A stretch of 64,000 nt of DNA from Streptomyces sp. AM 4-1-1 (GCF_029167625.1 NZ_CP119145.1:5456001-5520000), one strand, 5' to 3'. Shown: positions 8,749-18,319, counted from the first letter of the stretch. Numbers and translations: made by a program. Notes: generated by a model not told the origin, from the letters alone.

Positions 8749-9519
8749 GTGGACGTTCCGGCACCGATCCAGACACCTCCGTACGGCGGATGGCCGGCCA
8801 ATGAGCTGGAGGAGGCGCTGACGGCGTCGCTCGGCGCCGCCGAGGCCGGCGGCCGGCTCGTCGAAGTGCTCGGCCGCAGCCACCTCTGGATACCGCTCCC
8901 CAACGGCGGCGGCCCGGACAGCGCCTCCCTCGACCTGCCGACGCTGGACATCGAGGGGGCCCCGTACGTCCCCGTGTTCAGCTCCGAACAGCAGTTCGCG
9001 CTGTGCGTCGGCACGCACATGTCCTTCACCGTGGCGCCCGCCCGCGACTTCGCCCGGGGGCTGCCCCCGCAGCTCGGCATCGCGGTGAACCCCGGAGGCG
9101 CGGTCGGCGCCCCGCTGCCGCCGCCCGCCGTCGCCGAACTCTGCCGGGCCGGCCGCACCCCGCTGGACGGCTCCGCCACCGGCGGCCGGGTCAGGCTGTA
9201 CGAGCCGGACTGGCAGGAGGAGCCCGTCGACTTCCTCGCGGCGGCCGCCGGTGAGTTCGAGGAGTGCGGTGTCGTCCGCACCGCTCGCCGGGCGCTCGCC
9301 AGCGTCGAGGGCGACGCCCCGGTCCTCTTCGTCGGCGTCGAACTGTCCGCCTGGGACGGCCCGGCCCTCCAGGCCCCGATGGACGCCCTGGGCCGCGCGC
9401 TCGGCCGGGCCGAGGTGCCCTGGCAGGTCAACCTGGTGCTGTTCGACGCGGCGCGGGACCCGGTAGGTGACTGGATGCTGGAGAAGGTCCGGCCGTTCTA
9501 CCGGCGCGAGGAGCGGTAG
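8749..9519 (+). CDS. SseB family protein (first of two)
   Basis: A 256-residue protein with the SseB N-terminal domain (named for enhanced serine sensitivity in E. coli). Recognisable parts are LEEALTASLGAAEAGGRLVEVLGRS at the start, then SSEQQFALCVG and an internal GIAVNPGG segment, with a C-terminal SseB-like half ending FYRREER. The start is GTG at 8749 with GAGAAGGGG upstream. Its location beside the glycine/serine operon is suggestive, since SseB was named for a serine-related phenotype, but a biochemical role is not known. A second member follows directly. Confidence 0.85.
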   Translation: MDVPAPIQTPPYGGWPANELEEALTASLGAAEAGGRLVEVLGRSHLWIPLPNGGGPDSASLDLPTLDIEGAPYVPVFSSEQQFALCVGTHMSFTVAPARDFARGLPPQLGIAVNPGGAVGAPLPPPAVAELCRAGRTPLDGSATGGRVRLYEPDWQEEPVDFLAAAAGEFEECGVVRTARRALASVEGDAPVLFVGVELSAWDGPALQAPMDALGRALGRAEVPWQVNLVLFDAARDPVGDWMLEKVRPFYRREER

Positions 9520-9735
9520 TCCGGTCTTCGCGCCGCCGGCCGCGCCCCTCCGCCGCGGTCCTTCCGCCCCCGCCGCGTCAACATGACGCGTCAACCCGTG
9601 ACGTCAAGCCGGTGTCAGTGGCGACGCATAAGCTGGTTTGATGGCTTGGGCGGACCCCGGGGCCGAGCCCGTGTGCCCGGGTGCGGATCGGGGCCGCGCA
9701 GTGGACCGAAGAGTCGAAGAGGGGCGGGACCCAGG

Positions 9736-10518
9736 GTGAGTGCGTCAGGCACCGCGGCGACCGGGCAGGTCGAGCACATGCTGCGCCAGGTGACCCCCGG
9801 CCGCTACGACGCGTACGAGGCGCTGCTCCAGGCACTCGCCGCCGACCGGATCTGGATGCTCCTCTGGCACGGCCGGCCCGGCTCGCCCGACGCGCAGTAC
9901 GGAAACATGGAGATCGAGGGGCTGGGCTACGCCCCCTGTGTGACCTCCGCCCAGGAACTCTCCGCCAGCGGCTGGAACAGATCCCACGAAGTGGTCGCCG
10001 GACGCGACATCGCCCGCGCCCTCTTCCCCGACCGCTGGGGCATCTGGCTCAACCCGCACGCCCCGGGCGGCGGTGTCGGCATCCCCTGGCTCGACCTGCG
10101 CCGGATCGCCACCGGTCTCGACCGGATGCCCGCGGGCCCGCTCCGGCTCTCCGAACCCGCCGTGGAGATGCCGCAGTTCTACGCCCTGCTCAGCCAGAGC
10201 GCCCACCGCACCCCGGCCGTCCGCGCGCTGCGCCGCGCCTGGGTTCAGCCCGCGCTCGGAGTGCCGTATCTGGCGATCGGCCTCGATCTGTACGACACCG
10301 GACCGCACTCCGTCGAGGCCGTCCGCGCCATGATGCGGCAGTCGGTCGGCGCGGTCCCGGACGGGCTGCCCGTGTCCACCGTCGCGATGTCCGACGAGTA
10401 CGACCCGGTCGCGATCTGGTTGCGCGCCAACTCCCGGCCGTTCTACGACCGGGAGGCGCACGTCCCGGCGGGGCAGCCGCCCGCCTCGGCGCCCGGGTAC
10501 GGCTACCCGTTCCCGTAG
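9736..10518 (+). CDS. SseB family protein (second of two)
   Basis: A 260-residue paralogue of the preceding protein. The order of elements is the same: ALAADRIWMLLWHGR, TSAQELSASGW, RDIARALFPDRWGIWLNPHAPGGGVGIPW, and a C-terminal half ending IWLRANSRPFYDRE, which mirrors the FYRRE ending of its neighbour. GTG at 9736 is the likely start, although its Shine-Dalgarno is weak and ATG at 9778 is an alternative. The frame is open further upstream to 9583, but that part lacks family similarity. The pair probably arose by duplication and may work together. Confidence 0.82.
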   Translation: MSASGTAATGQVEHMLRQVTPGRYDAYEALLQALAADRIWMLLWHGRPGSPDAQYGNMEIEGLGYAPCVTSAQELSASGWNRSHEVVAGRDIARALFPDRWGIWLNPHAPGGGVGIPWLDLRRIATGLDRMPAGPLRLSEPAVEMPQFYALLSQSAHRTPAVRALRRAWVQPALGVPYLAIGLDLYDTGPHSVEAVRAMMRQSVGAVPDGLPVSTVAMSDEYDPVAIWLRANSRPFYDREAHVPAGQPPASAPGYGYPFP

Positions 10519-11172
10519 GGCCTTCCGGCCGGTCCGGGTGGTCCGGGTGGTCCGCCGCGCATGACCCCGGCCCGGACGGTCCGCCCCGCGTGACCCCGAC
10601 CCGGATCGTCCGCGGCCCGTGACCCACTGCTCCACGCGCCCCACGCGCCCCACGTACCCCGTGGGTCTCCGCGTCGTGATCACGCCGGTCGCGCACGCGC
10701 CCCGGAGAGGGACACCCGCCCGCCCCCGTACCCGTCCGTCACACCCGTGCGGGTACGTCCCAGGGGCAAACCCACCCACCGGCGGCCAACGTCCCGCATT
10801 CTCCGTGCACCCGCCCACCCCCGGGCAACTCCTCGTAATTATCCGGCCATTGAGGGCGGTCGAACCGCTCGCGGAAGACCGCTGTCCGGATAACGGTAAG
10901 CCCATTGCCCGGATCACGTTTGAGCAAACATTCCTCGTCAGGACTGGCGGGTGATCGCGACAGCGTTGAACACTCGCCCGAAAGAGGGAAGCCGGACCGT
11001 CCACGCAGTGCGTGCCGCAGCACCGGCCCCATCCCTCGGCGAATCACTCGCATCACACGAATCACCCGGCAATACGGAAGACACACGGCACCACCGCAGC
11101 GGCCCGTACCGTCGCCCCGGATGGCAGCCACGCATCGTCGGCAACCGTCGGCAAGGGCAAGCACGAGGGACG
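10519..11172. other. 650-base intergenic region upstream of the peptide transporter operon
   Basis: No convincing gene is seen. The first part (10520-10760) is low-complexity GC-rich DNA with repeated GGTCCGGGT and CGCCCCACG units. From 10830 the sequence becomes locally AT-richer and looks like a promoter region. An 8-bp inverted repeat, TTATCCGG (10839-10846) and CCGGATAA (10886-10893), lies there and could be an operator. A long 5' leader for the transporter mRNA is therefore likely. Confidence 0.6.
10839..10893. promoter_or_regulatory. inverted repeat upstream of the peptide ABC transporter
   Basis: TTATCCGG at 10839-10846 is exactly complementary to CCGGATAA at 10886-10893, with 39 bases between. 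The half sites are AT-rich against a GC-rich background and lie about 280 bases before the first transporter gene. A regulator binding the two half sites is plausible but unproven. Confidence 0.4.
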
Positions 11173-12171
11173 ATGACCGCACCCATTGAGACCACCGGAT
11201 CGCAGGCCGAAGCTCAGCCGGAGTCTGTGCTGAAGGGCGCCAAGTCAGCGCAGATCGAGGGCCGTTCACTCGGGCGCATCGCCTGGAACAGATTCAGACG
11301 CGACAAGGTCGCCGTCGCCGGCGGCGTGATCGTCGTGCTGCTGATCCTCCTGGCCGTGCTCTCCAAGCCCATCCAAGCGGTGTTCGGGCTCGACCCGAAC
11401 GAGTTCCACCAGGACCTGATCGACCCCGCGCTGCTCGCTCCCAAGGGTGCGTGGGGCGGCATGAGCTGGGATCATCCGCTCGGTGTCGACCCGCAGTACG
11501 GACGCGACATCCTGGCCCGGATCATCGAGGGCTCCTGGGTGTCACTGCTGGTGGCCGGCGGCGCCACCCTGGTGTCCGTGATCATCGGCGTGTTCATGGG
11601 CGTGACGGCCGGCTTCTACGGCGGCTGGGCCGACACCCTCATCAGCCGGACGATGGACGTCTTCCTCGCGTTCCCCCTCCTTCTCTTCGCCATCTCCATC
11701 TCGGCCTCGCTCCAGGACGGCGCGTTCGGACTGACCGGACTCCCGTTGCGCATCGCGGTGCTGATCTTCGTGATCGGCTTCTTCAGCTGGCCGTACATGG
11801 GCCGCATCGTGCGTGCCCAGACGCTCAGCCTGCGAGAACGCGAGTTCGTCGAAGCGGCCAGAAGCCTCGGCGCCCGTGGGCCCTTCATCCTGTTCCGGGA
11901 GTTGCTGCCCAATCTGGTCGCGCCGATCCTGGTGTACTCCACCCTGCTGATCCCGACCAACATCCTCTTCGAGGCGGGCCTCAGCTACCTGGGTGTGGGC
12001 ATCGCCCCGCCGCAGGCGTCGTGGGGCGGCATGCTCTCCACCGCCGCCGAGATCTACCAGGCGGACCCGCAGTACATGATCGTGCCGGGTCTGGCGATCT
12101 TCGTCACCGTTCTGGCGTTCAACCTGCTGGGCGACGGGCTCCGAGACGCCCTCGACCCGCGCAGCAAGTAA
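11173..12171 (+). CDS. peptide ABC transporter permease (DppC/OppC type)
   Basis: A 332-residue inner-membrane permease. A cytoplasmic N-terminus of about 45 residues leads into TM1 (about 46-64). A periplasm-facing loop containing the HPLGVDPQYGRDILARIIEG signature typical of OppC/DppC follows, then five more membrane segments. The EAA loop that contacts the ATPase is EAARSLGARGPFILFRELLPN. The ATG at 11173 has CGAGGGA upstream; the frame is open before it but without family similarity. It heads a five-gene importer operon in the order permease, binding protein, permease, ATPase, ATPase. Confidence 0.93.
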   Translation: MTAPIETTGSQAEAQPESVLKGAKSAQIEGRSLGRIAWNRFRRDKVAVAGGVIVVLLILLAVLSKPIQAVFGLDPNEFHQDLIDPALLAPKGAWGGMSWDHPLGVDPQYGRDILARIIEGSWVSLLVAGGATLVSVIIGVFMGVTAGFYGGWADTLISRTMDVFLAFPLLLFAISISASLQDGAFGLTGLPLRIAVLIFVIGFFSWPYMGRIVRAQTLSLREREFVEAARSLGARGPFILFRELLPNLVAPILVYSTLLIPTNILFEAGLSYLGVGIAPPQASWGGMLSTAAEIYQADPQYMIVPGLAIFVTVLAFNLLGDGLRDALDPRSK

Positions 12172-12230
12172 TCGCGGCGAAAACAGTCAACACATCAGCC
12201 GCAACCATCGATTGAGGGGGCATTCCTCAG

Positions 12231-13988
12231 GTGAAGACCAAAAAAGCAGCAGCTGTGATCGCCACAGCTGTGGCACTGACGCTGGGGGCCACCGCGTGTG
12301 GCGGCTCGGACAACGACAGCAAGAGCAACAAGGGTGGCAGCGGGGCCACCGACGCCGCGCTGACCTCGATCGTCAACAAGTCCGACAAGAAGGGGGGTAC
12401 GGTCACGTACTCCCTGTCGGACGAGCCGGACTCCCTCGACCCCGGTAACACGTACTACGGCTGGGTGCAGAACTTCGCCCGCCTGTACGGCCGTACGCTG
12501 ACCAGCTTCAAGCCCGCCGCGGGCAAGGAGGGCCTGGAGGTCGTCCCGGACCTGGCCGAGTCCCTGGGCAAGCCCAGCCCGGACGCCAAGACCTGGACGT
12601 ACACCCTGAAGAAGGGGCTGAAGTTCGAGGACGGCACGCCGATCACCTCGAAGGACGTCAAGTACGCCATCGAGCGCTCCAACTTCGCGCCGGAGGCCCT
12701 GTCCAACGGACCGACGTACTTCAAGGCGCACCTGGTGGGCGGCGAGAAGTACCAGGGCCCGTACAAGGACAAGAGCCCGGCCGGTATCGCGTCCATCGAG
12801 ACCCCGGACGACGTCACCATCGTCTTCAAGCTGAAGGACGCCTTCGCGGACTTCGACTACCTGGCGACCTTCTCGCAGACGGCCCCCGTGCCCGCCGCGA
12901 AGGACAAGGGCGCCGAGTACGTGCAGCACATCGTCTCCTCGGGCCCGTACAAGTTCGAGAAGTACGAGGAGGGCAAGAGCGCCACCCTCGTCCGCAACAC
13001 GAACTGGGACCCGAAGACGGACCCGATCCGCCCGGCGCTGCCGGACAAGATCAACATCCGGTTCAAGGTCAAGCAGGAGACCGTCGACAACGACCTCCTC
13101 GCCGACAACCTGACCGGTGACGCGGCCGGTACCGGTGTCGCGCCGGCCACCCAGCCCAAGGTGCTGACCAACCAGAAGCTGAAGAAGCAGACCGACAACC
13201 CGTACGCGGGCGCCACCTCGTACATCGGTCTGAACGTCAACGTGGAGCCGTTCAACAACATCCACTGCCGCAAGGCCGTCCAGTGGGGCATCGACAAGGC
13301 GTCCGTCCAGGCCGCCCAGGGCGGTGACCCGAAGGGTGACGTCGCGTCGACCCTGCTGCCGCCGACCGTCAGCGGTTACAACAAGTTCGACCTGTACCCC
13401 TCCGAGGGCAGCAAGGGCGACATCGCCAAGGCCAAGGAAGAGCTGAAGGCCTGCGGCAAGCCGGCCGGTTTCGAGACCAACATCTCGGCCCGCTCCGACC
13501 GTCCGGCCGAGATGTCCATGGTCACCGCGGTCCAGGCCTCGCTGAAGAAGATCGGCGTGACGGCCAACATCAAGACGTTCCCGGGCGGCAAGTACTTCCA
13601 GAACTTCGCCGGTAACCCGAGCTACGTCCACGAGCACAAGCTCGGGATGATCATGACCGCGTGGGGCGCCGACTGGCCGACCGGCTTCGGCTTCCTGGAC
13701 CAGATCATCAACGGCTCGGCCATCAAGCCGACCGGTGGCAACAACGTCCAGGAACTGAACGACCCGGCGATCAACAAGGCGCTGAACGACGGGATCGCCA
13801 ACACCGACACCGCCTCCCGTGAGAAGGCGTGGGGCGAGGTCGACAAGATGGTCGCGGAGAACGCGTCGGCCGTCCCGCTGATCTACCGCAAGAACCTGCT
13901 GCTCCGCTCGGAGTCCGCGACGAACGTCACGGTCACCCAGGCGTACCTCGGCATGTACGACTACGTGCTCATGGGTTCCGACAAGTAG
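12231..13988 (+). CDS. peptide ABC transporter substrate-binding lipoprotein (family 5)
   Basis: A 585-residue extracellular solute-binding protein. The signal peptide has a KTKK basic start, a hydrophobic core and a lipobox LGATAC with Cys23 as the predicted lipid-anchored residue, followed by a Gly/Ser/Asn linker. The mature part is an SBP_bac_5 protein (oligopeptide/dipeptide family), with TYSLSDEPDSLDP at its start, the WTYTLKKGLKFEDGTPITSKDVKYAIERS segment typical of OppA/DppA, and the usual length. GTG is the start, about 12 bases after a GAGGGG. It is followed by a large hairpin, which may keep its expression above that of the membrane parts. Confidence 0.94.
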   Translation: MKTKKAAAVIATAVALTLGATACGGSDNDSKSNKGGSGATDAALTSIVNKSDKKGGTVTYSLSDEPDSLDPGNTYYGWVQNFARLYGRTLTSFKPAAGKEGLEVVPDLAESLGKPSPDAKTWTYTLKKGLKFEDGTPITSKDVKYAIERSNFAPEALSNGPTYFKAHLVGGEKYQGPYKDKSPAGIASIETPDDVTIVFKLKDAFADFDYLATFSQTAPVPAAKDKGAEYVQHIVSSGPYKFEKYEEGKSATLVRNTNWDPKTDPIRPALPDKINIRFKVKQETVDNDLLADNLTGDAAGTGVAPATQPKVLTNQKLKKQTDNPYAGATSYIGLNVNVEPFNNIHCRKAVQWGIDKASVQAAQGGDPKGDVASTLLPPTVSGYNKFDLYPSEGSKGDIAKAKEELKACGKPAGFETNISARSDRPAEMSMVTAVQASLKKIGVTANIKTFPGGKYFQNFAGNPSYVHEHKLGMIMTAWGADWPTGFGFLDQIINGSAIKPTGGNNVQELNDPAINKALNDGIANTDTASREKAWGEVDKMVAENASAVPLIYRKNLLLRSESATNVTVTQAYLGMYDYVLMGSDK

Positions 13989-14069
13989 GTACCGGCCCTG
14001 TCCGCCGGGCTGATTCATTCGGGGGGCGACCCCCGTACCCCCGTAAGTTCGAAAGGCAGGTGAAGGTTT

Positions 14070-14126
14070 CGGTGTCCGCCGGGCCGGGCGCTCCCGTGAG
14101 GGGGCTCCCCGGCCCGGCGGACACCG
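14070..14126 (+). promoter_or_regulatory. 19-bp intra-operon hairpin after the binding-protein gene
   Basis: The arm 14070-14088 pairs without mismatch with 14108-14126; the loop is CGCTCCCGTGAGGGGGCTC. It starts 82 bases after the binding-protein stop and ends 13 bases before the GTG of the next permease gene. A stem this stable can act as a 3' mRNA stabiliser or partial terminator. Related transport operons (for example malE-malF) use intercistronic structures to make more binding protein than permease. Confidence 0.75.
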
Positions 14127-14139
14127 CCGCCGGACAGCT

Positions 14140-15150
14140 GTGGCTGCGTACATCATTCGACGCGTCTTCGGCGCGGTGCTGTTGCTGCTGATCGTCAGCG
14201 CAGTCACCTTCGCGATCTTCTTCCTCGTCCCCCGCCTCGCCGGGCAGACGATGGACCAACTGGCCGCCCAGTACGTCGGCAAGGACGCCAACGCGCAGTC
14301 CATTGCCGCCGTCAAGCACAACCTGGGCCTCGACCAGCCCCTCTACGCGCAGTACTGGCACTTCCTCAAGCAGATCTTCGTGGGCGCGACCTACCACTTC
14401 GGTCCCGACGCCTCGCAGTGCAACGCCCCCTGCTTCGGTTACTCGTTCAAGCGTCACATCGAGGTGTGGCCCCAGCTGACCGACCGCATTCCGGTGACCC
14501 TGTCGCTGGCCGTCGGCGCGGCCGTGATCTGGCTGCTCAGCGGTGTCGCGATCGGTGTGGTCTCCGCGCTCAAGCGGGGTTCGCTGCTGGACCGCTTCTT
14601 CATGGGTGTCGCCCTCGCCGGCGTCTCCCTCCCGATCTTCTTCACGGGCATGCTGGCGCTCGGCGTCCTCACCGTGCAGTGGCCGGTCTGGGAAGGCATC
14701 GAGTACGTACCGTTCACGGAGAATCCCGCCGAGTGGGCGTGGAACCTGCTGATCCCCTGGTGCTCGCTCGCGTTCCTCTACTCGGCGCTCTACGCACGGC
14801 TCACCCGGGCCGGGATGCTGGAGACCATGGGCGAGGACTACATCCGGACCGCGCGTGCCAAGGGACTCCGGGAGAGAGCGGTCATCGGCAAGCACGGTCT
14901 GCGGGCCGCGCTCACCCCGATCGTCACCATCTTCGGCATGGACTTCGGACTGCTGCTCGGTGGCGCCGTCATCACCGAGACCGTCTTCTCCTTCCCCGGC
15001 ATGGGCGCCTACGCCATCAAGAGCGTGCAGGACAACGACCTGCCGATCGTCATGGGCGTGACGCTGTGCGCGGCCTTCTTCATCGTCTTCTGCAATCTGC
15101 TGGTGGATCTGGTGTACGCCGCCATCGACCCCAGGGTGAGGCTCTCGTGA
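14140..15150 (+). CDS. peptide ABC transporter permease (DppB/OppB type)
   Basis: A 336-residue permease. TM1 (about 8-30) begins right after MAAYIIRRVFG, as in DppB proteins, and six membrane segments can be drawn in all. The EAA-loop region reads GEDYIRTARAKGLRERAVIGKHGLRAALTPI, which is characteristic of the B-type subunit. A cysteine-containing loop (SQCNAPCFGYSF) lies in the large extracytoplasmic region. The start is GTG at 14140 with only a weak Shine-Dalgarno, just after the long hairpin. The stop overlaps the following ATPase start by four bases (GTGA). Confidence 0.93.
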   Translation: MAAYIIRRVFGAVLLLLIVSAVTFAIFFLVPRLAGQTMDQLAAQYVGKDANAQSIAAVKHNLGLDQPLYAQYWHFLKQIFVGATYHFGPDASQCNAPCFGYSFKRHIEVWPQLTDRIPVTLSLAVGAAVIWLLSGVAIGVVSALKRGSLLDRFFMGVALAGVSLPIFFTGMLALGVLTVQWPVWEGIEYVPFTENPAEWAWNLLIPWCSLAFLYSALYARLTRAGMLETMGEDYIRTARAKGLRERAVIGKHGLRAALTPIVTIFGMDFGLLLGGAVITETVFSFPGMGAYAIKSVQDNDLPIVMGVTLCAAFFIVFCNLLVDLVYAAIDPRVRLS

Positions 15151-16235
15151 GTGAGGTTTCCAAGACCGAGGCACCGGGCGAGCCGGTGGCCGCCGCGGTC
15201 TCCGGCGCCGGGGACGCCTTCCTCTCCGTACGGGATCTGCGCATCCACTTCGACACCGCCGACGGTGTGGTGAAGTCCGTCGACGGCGTCAGCTTCGACG
15301 TCCGGGCCGGCCGGACCCTCGGCATCGTCGGCGAGTCCGGCTCCGGGAAGTCCGTCACCTCGCTCGGTGTGATGGGCCTGCACCGCACGGCCACCAACGC
15401 CCGTATCTCCGGCGAGGTCTGGCTGGACGGCGAGGAGCTGATCGGCGCCGACGACGACCGGGTGCGCACCCTGCGCGGTCGCAAGATGGCGATGATCTTC
15501 CAGGACCCGCTGTCCGCGATGCACCCGTACTACAAGGTCGGTTCGCAGATCGTCGAGGCGTACCGGGTCCACCACAAGGTCAGCAAGAAGGTGGCCCGCA
15601 CCCGGGCGGTCGAGATGCTGGACCGGGTCGGCATCCCCGAGCCGCACAAGCGGTACGACAGCTATCCGCACGAGTTCTCCGGCGGTATGCGCCAGCGCGC
15701 CATGATCGCGATGGCCCTGGTGAACAACCCCGAGCTGCTGATCGCGGACGAGCCGACGACCGCGCTGGACGTCACCGTCCAGGCGCAGATCCTGGACCTG
15801 ATCCGGGACCTCCAGAAGGAGTTCGGCTCCGCCGTCATCATGATCACCCACGACCTGGGCGTCGTGGCCGAGATGGCCGACGAACTCCTGGTGATGTACG
15901 GCGGACGCTGCATCGAGCGGGGCCCGGCCGAGAAGGTCTTCTACGAGCCCCGGCACCCCTACACCTGGGGGCTGCTGGGCTCGATGCCGCGCATCGACCG
16001 GGACCAGACCGAACGGCTCATCCCGGTCAAGGGCCAGCCGCCGTCGCTCATCAACATCCCGTCCGGCTGCGCGTTCAACCCGCGCTGCCCGTACGCGGAC
16101 GTCCCGAAGGACAACATCACCCGCACCGAGCGCCCCGAGCTGCACGAGACCGGTGCCGGGCACTTCTCCGCCTGTCATATGACGCAGGAGGAGCGGACCC
16201 GGATCTGGACCGAAGAGATTGCGCCGAAGCTGTGA
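15147..16235 (+). CDS. peptide ABC transporter ATP-binding protein (DppD/OppD type)
   Basis: A 362-residue ATPase. Walker A GESGSGKS is at 62-69, the ABC signature is FSGGMRQR, and Walker B is [12 protein letters not shown]. The C-terminal oligopeptide-transporter extension has [15 protein letters not shown], whose cysteines may bind an iron-sulfur cluster in this subfamily. The GTG at 15147 overlaps the permease stop, and its own stop overlaps the next start in the same way, so the three proteins are translationally coupled. It energises peptide import together with the next gene product. Confidence 0.95.
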   Translation: MSEVSKTEAPGEPVAAAVSGAGDAFLSVRDLRIHFDTADGVVKSVDGVSFDVRAGRTLGIVGESGSGKSVTSLGVMGLHRTATNARISGEVWLDGEELIGADDDRVRTLRGRKMAMIFQDPLSAMHPYYKVGSQIVEAYRVHHKVSKKVARTRAVEMLDRVGIPEPHKRYDSYPHEFSGGMRQRAMIAMALVNNPELLIADEPTTALDVTVQAQILDLIRDLQKEFGSAVIMITHDLGVVAEMADELLVMYGGRCIERGPAEKVFYEPRHPYTWGLLGSMPRIDRDQTERLIPVKGQPPSLINIPSGCAFNPRCPYADVPKDNITRTERPELHETGAGHFSACHMTQEERTRIWTEEIAPKL

Positions 16236-17440
16236 CTGATATGACGAAGCCCGGGGCGACGATCCCGGGACAGGCCGATTCTTCGCCCGCGTCCGCACCC
16301 CTGCTCAAGGTGGACAACCTGGTCAAGCACTTCCCGGTGCGCAAGGGCCTGTTCGGGCGGGCGTCGTCGGCGGTCCGGGCGGTCGACGGCATCTCCTTCG
16401 ACGTGCGCGCGGGCGAAACCCTCGGCGTGGTCGGTGAGTCCGGCTGCGGGAAGTCGACCATGGGCCGGCTGATCACCCGGCTGCTGGAGCCGACCGACGG
16501 CCGGATCGAGTTCCAGGGCCAGGACATCTCGCACATGTCGGCGGGGAAGATCCGCCCGATGCGCCGTGACGTCCAGATGATCTTCCAGGACCCGTACGGA
16601 TCGCTGAACCCGCGCCACACCATCGGCGGGATCGTCTCCACCCCGTTCCGCCTCCAGAACGTCACCCCCGAGGGAGGGGTGAAGAAGGAGGTCCAGCGGC
16701 TGATGGCCCTGGTGGGCCTCAACCCGGAGCACTACAACCGGTATCCGCACGAGTTCTCCGGCGGTCAGCGCCAGCGCATCGGCATCGCGCGCGCCCTGGC
16801 GCTCAACCCGAAGCTCGTCGTCGCCGACGAACCGGTGTCCGCGCTGGACGTGTCGATCCAGGCGCAGGTGGTGAACCTGCTGGACGACCTCCAGGACGAG
16901 CTCGGACTGACGTACGTGATCATCGCGCACGACCTCTCCGTCATCCGGCACGTCTCCGACCGGATCGCGGTCATGTACCTCGGCAAGATCGTCGAACTCG
17001 CCGACCGGTCCTCGCTGTACACCTCGCCGATGCACCCGTACACGAAGGCACTGCTGTCCGCGGTGCCGGTGCCGGACCCGCGGCGGCGCGGCGTGAAGAG
17101 CGAGCGCATCCTGCTCAAGGGCGATGTGCCGTCGCCGATCTCGCCGCCGAGCGGCTGCCGGTTCCACACCCGGTGCTGGAAGGCGACGAGCGTCTGCACG
17201 ACGCAGGAGCCGCCGCTGGTCGCCCTGAAGACCGGCCACCAGGTGGCCTGCCACCACCCGGAGAACGCGCCGGACCAGGCGCCGGGGGAGACGGTGCTGC
17301 CGGGGGCGCGCGAGTCGCTGGCCGTCGTGACGGTGAAACCCGAGGCGCCCGTGGAGCCGAGGACCCCGGATGTGCGGTCGGAGAAGCCGGAGGGGGAGCC
17401 GGAGGTGTCGGACCCGGACGCGGGCGCGAAGGGCGCCTGA
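16232..17440 (+). CDS. peptide ABC transporter ATP-binding protein (DppF/OppF type)
   Basis: A 402-residue ATPase with Walker A GESGCGKST at 68-76, signature FSGGQRQR, Walker B LVVADEPVSALD, and the C-terminal oligopeptide module with cysteines (SGCRFHTRCWKATSVC). About 60 residues beyond the module are Glu/Pro-rich and probably disordered. The start is GTG at 16232 in a four-base overlap with the previous gene; ATG at 16241 is an alternative. It is the last gene of the importer operon. Confidence 0.95.
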   Translation: MTDMTKPGATIPGQADSSPASAPLLKVDNLVKHFPVRKGLFGRASSAVRAVDGISFDVRAGETLGVVGESGCGKSTMGRLITRLLEPTDGRIEFQGQDISHMSAGKIRPMRRDVQMIFQDPYGSLNPRHTIGGIVSTPFRLQNVTPEGGVKKEVQRLMALVGLNPEHYNRYPHEFSGGQRQRIGIARALALNPKLVVADEPVSALDVSIQAQVVNLLDDLQDELGLTYVIIAHDLSVIRHVSDRIAVMYLGKIVELADRSSLYTSPMHPYTKALLSAVPVPDPRRRGVKSERILLKGDVPSPISPPSGCRFHTRCWKATSVCTTQEPPLVALKTGHQVACHHPENAPDQAPGETVLPGARESLAVVTVKPEAPVEPRTPDVRSEKPEGEPEVSDPDAGAKGA

Positions 17441-17542
17441 GCGGCCGTGTCCGCGGTGGGCGTCCGTGCCGACGCGCACCTGTGTGCGTGCGGGCGGGCA
17501 TCCACATTCGTGTGTATGTCTGAACGTGCGTAAAAATGTCGG

Positions 17543-18214
17543 GTGCTCAACGAACTGTTCACGCCCTCCGTCCAGCACGCGCTCGATCTCGTGGGCATCT
17601 TCGTCTTCGCGATCTCCGGCGCGCTGCTCGCCGTACGCAAGAACTTCGATGTCTTCGGCATCGCGGTGCTCGCCGAGGTGACCGCGCTGGGCGGGGGGCT
17701 GCTTCGTGATGTGATCATCGGAGCGATCCCGCCCGCGGCCTTCACCGATCTCGGCTACTTCGTCACTCCGCTGTTCGCCGCCGGGCTGGTGTTCTTCCTG
17801 CATCCGCACGTCGAGCGCATCCAGGTCGGCGTCAACGTCTTCGACGCGGCGGGCCTCGGTCTGTTCTGCGTCGCGGGCACGGTCAAGGCGTACGACTACG
17901 GCCTCGGCCTCACCGCGTCCGCCGCCCTGGGGCTGGCCACCGCGGTCGGGGGCGGTGTGCTGCGGGACGTCCTCGCCAACGAGGTGCCGTCCCTGCTCCG
18001 CTGGGACCGGGATCTGTACGCCGTGCCCGCGATCGTCGGGGCCGTGACGACCGTGCTGTGCATCCGCTTCGACGCCCTCAACGCGCTGACCGGTGGCGCC
18101 GCCGTGATCACCGCCTTCGTGCTGCGTCTGCTGGCGCTGCGTTACCACTGGCGGGCGCCGCGCGCGTACAACCGTCGCTCGGCCGCCGCCGAGGAGGGCC
18201 CGGCCTCGGGCTGA
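17543..18214 (+). CDS. TRIC-type (UPF0126) membrane channel protein
   Basis: A 223-residue membrane protein with about seven hydrophobic segments and an internal duplication: GGGLLRD near residues 50-56 is repeated as GGGVLRD at 136-142. Two such repeats with a GGG(L/V)LRD turn are the hallmark of the bacterial relatives of trimeric intracellular cation channels (YicG type). It probably forms a trimeric monovalent-cation pore in the cytoplasmic membrane. GTG at 17543 follows GTCGG; an AT-richer promoter-like stretch lies just upstream. The C-terminal 20 residues are basic and then acidic, and are likely cytoplasmic. Confidence 0.9.
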   Translation: MLNELFTPSVQHALDLVGIFVFAISGALLAVRKNFDVFGIAVLAEVTALGGGLLRDVIIGAIPPAAFTDLGYFVTPLFAAGLVFFLHPHVERIQVGVNVFDAAGLGLFCVAGTVKAYDYGLGLTASAALGLATAVGGGVLRDVLANEVPSLLRWDRDLYAVPAIVGAVTTVLCIRFDALNALTGGAAVITAFVLRLLALRYHWRAPRAYNRRSAAAEEGPASG

Positions 18215-18319
18215 CCGCCCGCCGCCCGGTGGCCGACTTCTCGTGTGTCGTTCCGGACCGTCCAGGGGGGCGTCAGGGGGCGTGCGGCCCTTCGCGGCCC
18301 TTCGCGCGATCAGCAAAGC

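Noticed and set aside
12195..14321. Minus-strand frame of about 700 codons opposite the peptide-binding protein gene
   Set aside because: The binding protein is certain; the reverse frame is Arg/Asp/Val/Gly-rich without any domain.
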